Source: an uncultured Rhodocyclaceae bacterium
Lineage (GTDB): Bacteria; Pseudomonadota; Gammaproteobacteria; Burkholderiales; Rhodocyclaceae
Assembly (NCBI GenBank): GCA_903930805.1
Contig: CAIYZZ010000359.1
Span: 1-5,885 of the forward strand
Length of the DNA stretch: 5,885 nucleotides
Direction: 5' to 3'
Positions within the stretch are counted from its first letter, which is position 1. Every line of letters begins with the position of its first letter. Below the pieces are notes generated by a model. That model did not search any database. It was not told where the DNA came from and was given only the letters and a program-made list of their open reading frames with translations. The position numbers and the translations under genes are program-made. Positions 1 to 5,620 of the stretch are shown here, one piece after another.

Positions 1-956
1 TAGGTTTCCGTCGTGCTGTCCGGTGCCACACCCTCTTCTTCAAGGTAGCCGGGTACCGTCTTGTCATCTATCACGCCGCTGGTGTATTGGGCACGGAAAG
101 CATGGGCGTTGACGGCATTCTGGGCGATCGGACGGATGCTTTTAAGGACCTTCACCTTCTCGTCGCGCAGGTGTTCGGCTGCCATCGAAACCGGCGCTTC
201 CATTGCCACCAGCGTCAGCAGTTGCAGCAGGTGGCTCTGAATCATGTCGCGCAGGGCACCCGCACCATCGTAGTAGCCGGCCCGCCCGCCCGTGCCCAGC
301 TTCTCGGCATGAGTGATCTGCACATGGTCAATGTAGTGGCGGTTCCACAGCGGTTCGAGCATCAGGTTGGCGAAGCGGAACACCATGACGTTCTGCACCG
401 TGCCCTTGCCCAGATAGTGGTCGATGCGGAAGATCTGCGGTTCGTTGAGGTGGCGATAAAGTCCCTTCTGTAGCGCCTGGGCACTGAGCAGGTCGTAGCC
501 AAAGGGTTTCTCGATCACCACGCGCCGCGTGCCGTGCGTCTGCTTGAGCAACTCAACCTCACCCAGCTTGTCAATAATGCCGGGGAACATGGGGGGGGGC
601 ACGGCCATGTAAAACACCACGTTGCGCGGAAATTGGGGATCTTCGTCGAGCAGTTTCTTGAGCCCGAGGTAACTGCCGTCGCTGCCGGGGGGATTGGCGT
701 GATAGAAAATCCGCGCGCGGAAACGCTCGAAGGTGGCCGGATCGTAGCCCTGCGGATACTTGGCCTTCAGCATCCCGGCCACTTCATCGATCCATTGTTC
801 GCGGCTGCGCTCTTCGATGCTGGTGCAAAGGATGACCATCTTGTCGGGCAAGCGTCCCGCAGTTTCCAGACGGAACAGTGCCGGAATCAGCTTGAGGCGC
901 GATAGGTTGCCACTCGCGCCGAAGATGACCAGAGTACTCGGCTCAATCGGTTTCAT
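1..956 (-). CDS. zwf: Glucose-6-phosphate 1-dehydrogenase, C-terminus cut off by window edge
   Basis: This enzyme oxidises glucose-6-phosphate to 6-phosphogluconolactone with NAD(P)+, the entry step of the oxidative pentose phosphate pathway, in the cytoplasm. I translated 318 codons without a stop. The family is usually about 490 residues, so roughly the last 170 are missing off the left edge. Visible motifs are the N-terminal dinucleotide-binding fingerprint GASGNL (residues 13-18, with Asn where many members have Asp), EKPFG at 149-153, the signature RIDHYLGKG at 177-185 containing the substrate-binding Lys184, and the catalytic-base His242 within RDMIQSH. The start ATG (954-956) overlaps the gnd stop as ATGA, and no strong Shine-Dalgarno sequence precedes it, so translational coupling to gnd is likely. 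Family assignment is very secure. Cofactor preference cannot be read with certainty. A nine-C run on the coding strand encodes Pro-Pro-Pro and keeps the frame. Confidence 0.97.
   Translation of the reverse strand, partial: MKPIEPSTLVIFGASGNLSRLKLIPALFRLETAGRLPDKMVILCTSIEERSREQWIDEVAGMLKAKYPQGYDPATFERFRARIFYHANPPGSDGSYLGLKKLLDEDPQFPRNVVFYMAVPPPMFPGIIDKLGEVELLKQTHGTRRVVIEKPFGYDLLSAQALQKGLYRHLNEPQIFRIDHYLGKGTVQNVMVFRFANLMLEPLWNRHYIDHVQITHAEKLGTGGRAGYYDGAGALRDMIQSHLLQLLTLVAMEAPVSMAAEHLRDEKVKVLKSIRPIAQNAVNAHAFRAQYTSGVIDDKTVPGYLEEEGVAPDSTTET
591..599. repeat. Mononucleotide tract G9 (C9 on the zwf coding strand)
   Basis: Nine consecutive G on the plus strand. On the zwf strand it reads CCC CCC CCC, three Pro codons in the segment MAVPPPMF (within about residues 118-125), where relatives carry a Pro-rich stretch. 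The reading frame is intact as given, because EKPFG and the active-site motif follow downstream in the same frame. Such a tract is prone to slippage in replication and to sequencing errors. Confidence 0.95.
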
Positions 957-1876
957 GATTGGTTCGATTTCACGGCGTGGCCACCGAAGGCGTTGCGCAT
1001 CAGCGAAAGCAAACGGTAGCTGTAACCCTTTTTGTCCTGACTGGCAAAGCGCATCTGTAGTGCCAGCGTCAGCACCGGTGCAGCGATGCCCTGTTCGATG
1101 GAGTCGATTACCGTCCAGCGTCCTTCGCCGGAATCGGACACGAAGGGCGCGATATTCTCCAGGTTCTGATCGTTTTTCAGTCCGTCGGCGGTCAGGTCGA
1201 GCAGCCAGCTCCGCACCACCGAGCTATGACGCCAGAGTTCGGTGAGCTGCGCGAGGTCGTAATTGAATTCCTGTTTGCCCTTGAGCAGATCGAGCCCTTC
1301 GGCAAGTGCCTGCATCATGCCGTACTCGATGCCGTTGTGGATCATCTTCGAGTAGTGACCGGCGCCCACCGGCCCGACGTGCGCCCAACCCCGATCCGGC
1401 GCAGGCGCGAGCGCTTTGAGCACCGGTGCCATGATCTGTGCCACTTCCGGCGACGCTCCCACCATCAGGCAATAACCATTCTCCAGGCCCCAGACACCGC
1501 CCGAGGTGCCGGCATCCATGAAACCGATGCCCTGCTCCGCCAGCCAGGCGCCGCGCCGCTGGCTGTCCTTGAAATTTGAATTGCCACCATCGACAACGAC
1601 ATCGCCCCTGGAGAGCATCGGTGCCAGTTCCTTCAACTGGTTCTCGGTCGGATCGCCGCTCGGCAGCATCAGCCAGACAGCTTTGGGAGCAGGAAGTTTG
1701 CCCACCGCATCGGCGACCGACGTGGCGGCGATCATGCCGGCCTCGCCGGCCAGCCCGGCGACCACTTGCGCGTCGCGGTCGTAGCCGACGACTGCGATGC
1801 CGTTGCGACGCAGGCGCCGCACCATGTTGCCGCCCATTTTTCCCAGGCCGATCATTGCAATTGTTACCGGTGGCAT
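953..1876 (-). CDS. gnd: 6-phosphogluconate dehydrogenase (decarboxylating), short form
   Basis: It catalyses oxidative decarboxylation of 6-phosphogluconate to ribulose-5-phosphate, the third oxidative pentose phosphate step, in the cytoplasm. It has 307 residues, matching the short Gnd subfamily of about 300 and not the classic form of about 470. The N-terminal Rossmann domain has GLGKMGGNM (10-18). Asp33 in GYDRD, at the end of the second strand, usually favours NAD+ over NADP+. Further motifs are DGGNSN (96-101), the substrate loop [12 protein letters not shown] (123-134), the catalytic segment [10 protein letters not shown] with Lys177, Asn181 and Glu184, and GEGRW (250-254) in the helical C-terminal domain. 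The start is supported by an AAGGA ribosome site 6 bases upstream. The stop overlaps the zwf start, so the two form an operon with gnd first. Divergent pgl begins 29 bases upstream. The NAD+ preference is inferred from one residue. Confidence 0.96.
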   Translation of the reverse strand: MPPVTIAMIGLGKMGGNMVRRLRRNGIAVVGYDRDAQVVAGLAGEAGMIAATSVADAVGKLPAPKAVWLMLPSGDPTENQLKELAPMLSRGDVVVDGGNSNFKDSQRRGAWLAEQGIGFMDAGTSGGVWGLENGYCLMVGASPEVAQIMAPVLKALAPAPDRGWAHVGPVGAGHYSKMIHNGIEYGMMQALAEGLDLLKGKQEFNYDLAQLTELWRHSSVVRSWLLDLTADGLKNDQNLENIAPFVSDSGEGRWTVIDSIEQGIAAPVLTLALQMRFASQDKKGYSYRLLSLMRNAFGGHAVKSNQS

Positions 1877-1905
1877 GATGTTTCCTTCCCTCTAAGTGAC
1901 GTTGT
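1877..1905. promoter_or_regulatory. Very short divergent gap between gnd and pgl
   Basis: Only 29 bases separate the divergent start codons of gnd and pgl, and part of that is the gnd ribosome site. No full promoter fits here. The promoters of both genes must reach into, or lie within, the opposite gene's 5' coding region. I looked for -35/-10 pairs on both strands around 1850-1990 and found only weak ones, such as TTGCAA at 1855-1860 without a good -10 partner, so no promoter is called. Confidence 0.6.
1883..1893 (-). promoter_or_regulatory. Ribosome binding site of gnd
   Basis: On the minus strand this reads AGAGGGAAGGA, containing AAGGA 6 bases before the ATG at 1876. It fixes the gnd start and occupies much of the short gap to pgl. 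Confidence 0.75.
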
Positions 1906-2604
1906 ATGCTGCTGGCCATGCAGACAAGACAATCCTGCCGCTGGCACGTTTTCGCCGCTACCGATGCGTTGGCGCACAACGCAACGGACAGAATACTGCA
2001 CGCCGCACAACAGGCCATTGCCCGCAGCGGCGCTTTTCATATTGTATTGGCGGGTGGCAGCACGCCACGCCGCATCTATCGTGAATTGAGCCGAATATCC
2101 ACGGACTGGTCGCGCTGGCACATCTGGTTCGGCGACGAGCGCTGCCTGCCGCCGGACGCTACCGAACGCAACAGCCTTATGGCCGCTGAAGCCTGGCTCG
2201 ACAAGGTGCCGATCCCTACGGCGCAAGTGCATGTAATTCCCGCCGAGCTTGGCCCGCACACCGCCGCAGCTGCCTATGGAAAAGCACTGGCCGGCCTGGG
2301 CGCATTCGATCTGGTGCTGCTGGGATTGGGCGAGGATGCCCATACCGCCAGTCTCTTCCCCGGCCACGACTGGGGCACGGGTGCCGAGGCGCCTGATGCC
2401 CTGGCGGTGTGCGATGCGCCCAAGCCGCCGCCCGAGCGCGTCTCGCTTTCCGCGCATCGCCTCGCCGCCACCCACGAGCTCGTATTTCTTGTCAGCGGCG
2501 AAGGCAAGCGGCAGGCGGTAACCGCGTGGCGCGCCAGCAGCCCCATCCCCGCCGCCGCCATCGCACCGACGAACGGCGTGGATATCCTGCTCGACTTCTC
2601 CTGA
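1906..2604 (+). CDS. pgl: 6-phosphogluconolactonase
   Basis: It hydrolyses 6-phosphogluconolactone to 6-phosphogluconate, the step between Zwf and Gnd, in the cytoplasm. The 232 residues are typical for the DevB/SOL family, which is related to glucosamine-6-phosphate isomerases. Motifs in order are LAGGSTP (48-54, phosphate-binding loop), FGDERCLP (75-82), and GLGEDAHTASLFPGH (140-154), with the presumed catalytic His146 in the pattern that usually reads GxDGHTASLFPG (here Ala replaces Gly). RVSLS follows, and a C-terminal PAAAIAPTNGVDILLD segment closes the fold. The start is uncertain between ATG 1906, preceded by a weak AAGTGA, and ATG 1918, four codons later; neither has a strong ribosome site. 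It is transcribed away from gnd-zwf and ends 9 bases from the end of the convergent phosphorylase gene. The function assignment over the isomerase relatives rests on the HTASLFPG signature and the zwf-gnd context. Confidence 0.95.
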   Translation: MLLAMQTRQSCRWHVFAATDALAHNATDRILHAAQQAIARSGAFHIVLAGGSTPRRIYRELSRISTDWSRWHIWFGDERCLPPDATERNSLMAAEAWLDKVPIPTAQVHVIPAELGPHTAAAAYGKALAGLGAFDLVLLGLGEDAHTASLFPGHDWGTGAEAPDALAVCDAPKPPPERVSLSAHRLAATHELVFLVSGEGKRQAVTAWRASSPIPAAAIAPTNGVDILLDFS

Positions 2605-2613
2605 CGACATTGC

Positions 2614-5094
2614 CTAGAGTTCCACCGGGGTCGGCGTCACCTTCCAGATATCGCGGCAGTACTCGGCAATGGTGCGGTCGGACGAGAACTTGCCCATGCG
2701 CGCGACGTTGAGGATGGACATGCGCGTCCAGCGAGCCGAGTCACGGTAGGCCGTACTCACCTGCTCCTGGCAGGCGATATACGCGGCATAGTCGGCGAGC
2801 AACAGGTAGGGGTCTTGCCGCAGCAGGTTATCGATCAGCGGCTGGAAGGTACTCCGGTCGCCGTGCGAGAACATGCCGCTGCCGATGATGTCGATGACGC
2901 CCTTCAATTCGAGATTGCCGTTGTAGATGTCCCACGGCCGGTAACCGTCGGCCAGCGTACGATCCACCTCCTCGGTGTCGAGACCGAAAAGGAAGAAATT
3001 ATCGGCACCCACCTCCTCGCGGATTTCAACGTTCGCGCCGTCGAGCGTGCCGATGGTGAGCGCACCGTTCATTGAAAACTTCATGTTGCCGGTGCCCGAG
3101 GCTTCCTTGCCAGCGGTGGAAATCTGTTGCGACAGGTCGGCGGCCGGATAAACCCCTTGTCCGCATTTGACGCTGAAATTTGGCAGGAAAACCACCTTGA
3201 GCCGCCCCGCCACATCGGGATCGCGATTCACCACCTCGCCGACGGCATTGATCAGGCGGATTATCAGCTTCGCCATGGCATAGCCGGGTGCCGACTTGCC
3301 GCCGAAAATGAATGTGCGCGGCACAATGTCGCTAGACGGATTGCACTTGATGCGGTTGTAGAGCGTGACGATGTGCAGCACGTTAAGGTGCTGGCGCTTG
3401 TATTCGTGGATGCGCTTGACCTGCACGTCGTAAAGGCTCATCGGATCGACGATGACGCCGCAGCGCCGGGCAATGGTCGCTGCCAGTGCCGCCTTGCGCT
3501 CGCGCTTGATCGCACTCCAGCGAGCCTGAAATACCGGATCATCAGCGTAGCGTTCCAGTGCGCGCAACTTGGACAGGTCATGCTCCCACTCGGGGCCAAT
3601 GGTTTCGGTGAGCAGCGCAGTCAGCCCCGGGTTGCTCAGCATGACGAAGCGGCGTGGCGTTACCCCGTTGGTCTTGTTCTGAAACTTGTGCGGCCAGAGT
3701 TCATAAAAGTCGTGCAGCACGGTTTCCTTGAGCAGGCGGCTGTGCAGTTCGGCGACACCGTTGATGGCGAAGCTGCCGACGCAGGCCAGGTGCGCCATGC
3801 GGATGTAGCGCGGCCCACTCTCATCGATGATCGAAAGCTGTGCAACGTGGTTGGCATCGAACGGGAAACGCAGGCGCACCTCGTCGAGAAAGCGCGCATT
3901 GATCTCGTAGATAATTTCAAGGTGGCGCGGCAGCAGCGTCTGGAACAGCGGAATCGGCCATTTTTCCAGCGCTTCGGGCAGCAGCGTGTGGTTGGTATAG
4001 GCGAAGGTGTTGCGTGTCACATGCCAGGCCGCGTCCCATTCCATGTGATTCTTGTCCAGCAGCAGGCGCATCAACTCAGCCACGGCGATGGCCGGGTGCG
4101 TGTCGTTGAGCTGGACACTGAATTTCTTGTGAAAACTCTCGAGTGGCAGACCGGTACTACAGTGGATGCGCAACATGTCCTGCAATGAGCAGGTGACAAA
4201 AAAATGTTGCTGCAACAGGCGCAAGCGCTTGCCGATCTCGGGCTCATCGTTCGGGTAAAGCACCTTGCTGATGGTTTCCGAACGCACCTCGCGCATTACC
4301 GCACCGTAGTAATCACCACGGTTGAAGGCGTGGAAATCGAAACCCTCCGAAGCCTCGGCCGTCCACAGCCGCAACAGATTCACCGTATTCACGCCATGCC
4401 CGAGAATGGGCGTGTCGATGGCGATGCCATGAAAGGTCTCGCTCGGTATCCAGCGCACCCGCAGCCTTCCGGCGTCATCCGTGAATTGTTCGGTATGGCC
4501 GCCGAGTTTCACCTCGTAAGCAATATTGGGGCGGCGCACTTCCCAGGGGTTGCCGTAACGCAGCCAGTTGTCGGTGGTTTCGAGTTGCTCGCCATTCTTG
4601 ATGACCTGGTTGAAGATGCCGAACTCATAGCGGATGCCATAGCTGATGGCAGAAATTTCCAGTGTTGCCAGCGAATCCATGAAGCAGGCAGCCAGGCGGC
4701 CGAGGCCGCCGTTGCCCAGTCCTGGCTCTTCCTCATGCTCGATCAGTTCATCGAGATCGAGCCCCAGGCCGGCCAGCGCCTTGCGCGTGCTCTCCTCGAT
4801 GCCAAGATTGAGGAGGTTGTTGCCCAAGAATGGGCCGGGCAGATATTCGGCGGACAGATAGCAAACCGTGCGCGGATTGGCTTGCTGATAGGTGCGGATC
4901 GTGCTAACCCATCGATGCAACATGCGGTCACGCACCGTGAACGCCAAGGCCTTGTATTTGTCATTGAGCGAGGCGACCTCGAGGAAACGCCCCTGCACGT
5001 AGAAAAGGTTGTCGAGAAATGCCAGACGGATGGATTCTTCAGATAGTCCCGTGCGAATGCTTTTGTTGTCGGCGTCCAGCTTTTTTGCGCGCAT
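2614..5094 (-). CDS. glgP: Glycogen/maltodextrin phosphorylase (GT35 family)
   Basis: A pyridoxal-phosphate enzyme that phosphorolyses alpha-1,4-glucan chains, releasing glucose-1-phosphate in the cytoplasm. It has 826 residues, full length for bacterial members (about 800-830). Motifs are GLGNGGLGRLAACFMDSLA (125-143), GNPWEVRRP (181-189), QLNDTHPAIAVAELMRLL (328-345), AYTNHTLLPEALEKWP (365-380), RIHEYKRQ (561-568; Arg561 and Lys566 match phosphate-contacting residues of the rabbit enzyme), and EASGTGNMKF (664-673) with Lys672 as the cofactor Schiff-base lysine. The C-terminal signature MGKFSSDRTIAEY spans 800-812. The start is well set: AAGGGG lies 6 bases before the ATG, and an in-frame TAA follows closely upstream. 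The gene is convergent with pgl. The 223-base upstream region can form RNA structure. Whether the true substrate is glycogen or maltodextrin cannot be decided from sequence; the symbol glgP is a best guess over malP. Confidence 0.96.
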   Translation of the reverse strand: MRAKKLDADNKSIRTGLSEESIRLAFLDNLFYVQGRFLEVASLNDKYKALAFTVRDRMLHRWVSTIRTYQQANPRTVCYLSAEYLPGPFLGNNLLNLGIEESTRKALAGLGLDLDELIEHEEEPGLGNGGLGRLAACFMDSLATLEISAISYGIRYEFGIFNQVIKNGEQLETTDNWLRYGNPWEVRRPNIAYEVKLGGHTEQFTDDAGRLRVRWIPSETFHGIAIDTPILGHGVNTVNLLRLWTAEASEGFDFHAFNRGDYYGAVMREVRSETISKVLYPNDEPEIGKRLRLLQQHFFVTCSLQDMLRIHCSTGLPLESFHKKFSVQLNDTHPAIAVAELMRLLLDKNHMEWDAAWHVTRNTFAYTNHTLLPEALEKWPIPLFQTLLPRHLEIIYEINARFLDEVRLRFPFDANHVAQLSIIDESGPRYIRMAHLACVGSFAINGVAELHSRLLKETVLHDFYELWPHKFQNKTNGVTPRRFVMLSNPGLTALLTETIGPEWEHDLSKLRALERYADDPVFQARWSAIKRERKAALAATIARRCGVIVDPMSLYDVQVKRIHEYKRQHLNVLHIVTLYNRIKCNPSSDIVPRTFIFGGKSAPGYAMAKLIIRLINAVGEVVNRDPDVAGRLKVVFLPNFSVKCGQGVYPAADLSQQISTAGKEASGTGNMKFSMNGALTIGTLDGANVEIREEVGADNFFLFGLDTEEVDRTLADGYRPWDIYNGNLELKGVIDIIGSGMFSHGDRSTFQPLIDNLLRQDPYLLLADYAAYIACQEQVSTAYRDSARWTRMSILNVARMGKFSSDRTIAEYCRDIWKVTPTPVEL

Positions 5095-5100
5095 GCGATT

Positions 5101-5106
5101 CCCCTT
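5101..5106 (-). promoter_or_regulatory. Ribosome binding site of glgP
   Basis: AAGGGG on the minus strand, 6 bases before the ATG at 5094. Together with the in-frame TAA about five codons upstream it fixes the phosphorylase start. Confidence 0.8.
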
Positions 5107-5149
5107 GGATTAGGGGGCGAATTTTGCAGCATATGCGCGCGATGACAAA

Positions 5150-5162
5150 GCTGCAGTGCAGC
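5150..5162. repeat. 13-bp dyad GCTGCA-G-TGCAGC upstream of glgP
   Basis: Perfect 6-base arms around a single central base. It partly overlaps a direct repeat CAAAGCTG (5146-5153 and 5162-5169, 16 bases apart). It lies about 55 bases upstream of the glgP start. The one-base centre makes a protein-binding dyad more likely than an RNA hairpin. No known regulator site is recognised. Confidence 0.4.
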
Positions 5163-5165
5163 AAA

Positions 5166-5226
5166 GCTGGCGGTTCTGCCGTCCCCATCTTGGCGGCGGC
5201 GGAACGGCTAATGCCGTCCCGCCAGC
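5166..5226 (-). promoter_or_regulatory. Structured leader RNA candidate of glgP with alternative hairpins
   Basis: On the glgP-sense strand, an 8-base outer stem pairs GCTGGCGG/CCGCCAGC (5226-5219 with 5173-5166). Inside it, GGGACGGC (5220-5213) pairs with GCCGTTCC (5208-5201) around the loop ATTA. One position is a G-U pair in this RNA but an A-C mismatch in the opposite RNA, so the hairpin suits glgP-direction transcription. A second GGGACGGC (5185-5178) can take the same partner with a 15-base loop, so the two hairpins exclude each other. No U-run follows, so it is not a simple intrinsic terminator. The pairing is seen in the sequence; the regulatory role is inferred. Confidence 0.4.
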
Positions 5227-5231
5227 GCCGA

Positions 5232-5244
5232 CTTTTCAGAAAAG
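5232..5244. repeat. 13-bp dyad CTTTTC-A-GAAAAG
   Basis: Perfect 6-base inverted repeat around a central A, in the intergenic region between glgP and the antitoxin gene. It could be an operator for either gene. No regulator is recognised, and no stem extension is seen on either side. Confidence 0.35.
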
Positions 5245-5277
5245 GCTGACTGGATGACACAATCACTCACTCTGTTT

Positions 5278-5307
5278 TTCATACACTGACGTCCAATCGA
5301 TTATCAT
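5278..5307 (+). promoter_or_regulatory. Candidate promoter for the toxin-antitoxin pair
   Basis: TTCATA (5278-5283; 4 of 6 to consensus) is separated by 18 bases from TATCAT (5302-5307; 5 of 6). Transcription would start only a few bases before the ATG at 5318, implying a leaderless or nearly leaderless message. That agrees with the absence of a Shine-Dalgarno sequence there. Its -10 overlaps the candidate glgP -10 on the other strand. Confidence 0.27.
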
Positions 5308-5328
5308 CGAACCCGCCATGAACGTCAT
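5300..5328 (-). promoter_or_regulatory. Candidate sigma-70-type promoter for glgP
   Basis: On the minus strand, ATGACG (5328-5323) lies 17 bases from GATAAT (5305-5300). The matches to consensus are 4 of 6 and 5 of 6. Transcription would begin near 5293, giving a leader of about 200 bases that includes the hairpins at 5166-5226. The -35 would lie inside the first codons of the antitoxin gene. This is consensus matching only. Confidence 0.27.
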
Positions 5329-5620
5329 CGATATCTCAACCCGTAACCGTCTGACCGATTACTGCCGCGATCACTGCATTCGCCGGTTGTCGTTATTTGG
5401 CTCCCAAGCAACGGGATCCGCACGCCCCGATAGCGATATTGATCTGCTCGTCGAATTCGACCCCGGTATGGAACCCGGATTGATCGGGCTGGCCGCAATG
5501 GAATCTGAGCTATCCAGCCTGTTGGGAGACCGAAAGGTCGATCTGCGCACTCCGCGTGAACTCAGTCGCCACTTCCGCGAGCAGGTCATGCGCGACGCCT
5601 TGGTGCAGTATGCCGCCTGA
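5318..5620 (+). CDS. mntA: Minimal nucleotidyltransferase, MntA-type antitoxin
   Basis: A 100-residue nucleotidyltransferase of the Pol-beta-like minimal (MNT) family. The core shows FGSQATG followed by SDIDLLVEF. Gly28-Ser29, ten residues, then Asp40 and Asp42 match the GSX10DXD metal and nucleotide-binding pattern, and Asp75 in KVDL supplies the third acidic residue, so it looks catalytically intact. In type VII toxin-antitoxin systems such proteins neutralise the HEPN partner by transferring AMP to its active-site tyrosine; that role here is inferred from the family and from the gene that follows. The next gene starts inside this one, overlapping by 11 bases. ATG 5318 is the only sensible start: no ATG, GTG or TTG lies between it and an in-frame stop at 5255-5257. 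No ribosome site is visible before it. The symbol follows the characterised family and was not confirmed by database search. Confidence 0.88.
   Translation: MNVIDISTRNRLTDYCRDHCIRRLSLFGSQATGSARPDSDIDLLVEFDPGMEPGLIGLAAMESELSSLLGDRKVDLRTPRELSRHFREQVMRDALVQYAA

Larger units (their letters stand above)
5095..5317. other. Non-coding divergent region between glgP and mntA
   Basis: A 223-base region with no credible gene. It holds the glgP ribosome site, the palindrome GCATATGC (5129-5136), two odd-centred dyads, the glgP leader hairpins and the candidate overlapping promoters described separately. ATCGA occurs at 5296, 5306 and 5327, the last inside the antitoxin gene, spaced 10 and 21 bases apart, close to one and two helical turns. 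It is the only sizeable regulatory region in the window and must serve both flanking units. Confidence 0.7.

Noticed and set aside
1224..2018. 264-codon minus-strand frame overlapping gnd
   Set aside because: Out-of-frame reading of the gnd strand with Arg/Cys-rich, low-quality composition; gnd itself is certain.
1864..2610. 248-codon minus-strand frame opposite pgl
   Set aside because: Covers the whole pgl gene in antisense and overlaps the start of gnd. pgl has clear family motifs, so this is a shadow.
3127..4188. 353-codon plus-strand open frame opposite glgP
   Set aside because: It lies fully antisense to a phosphorylase gene with all catalytic motifs. The translation resembles no family I recognise, and such open antisense frames are common in GC-rich genes.
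4204..5046. 280-codon plus-strand open frame opposite the 5' part of glgP
   Set aside because: Same antisense shadow of glgP; no family motif seen and no intergenic room of its own.
5072..5086. GC-containing stretch followed by six T on the plus strand, resembling a terminator
   Set aside because: It lies inside the glgP coding region (the AAA AAG lysine codons), no clear stem precedes the T-run, and no plus-strand gene ends there.
5204..5217. Stem ACGGC-TAAT-GCCGT as an intrinsic terminator
   Set aside because: No T-run follows on either strand, and no gene ends nearby that would need it.
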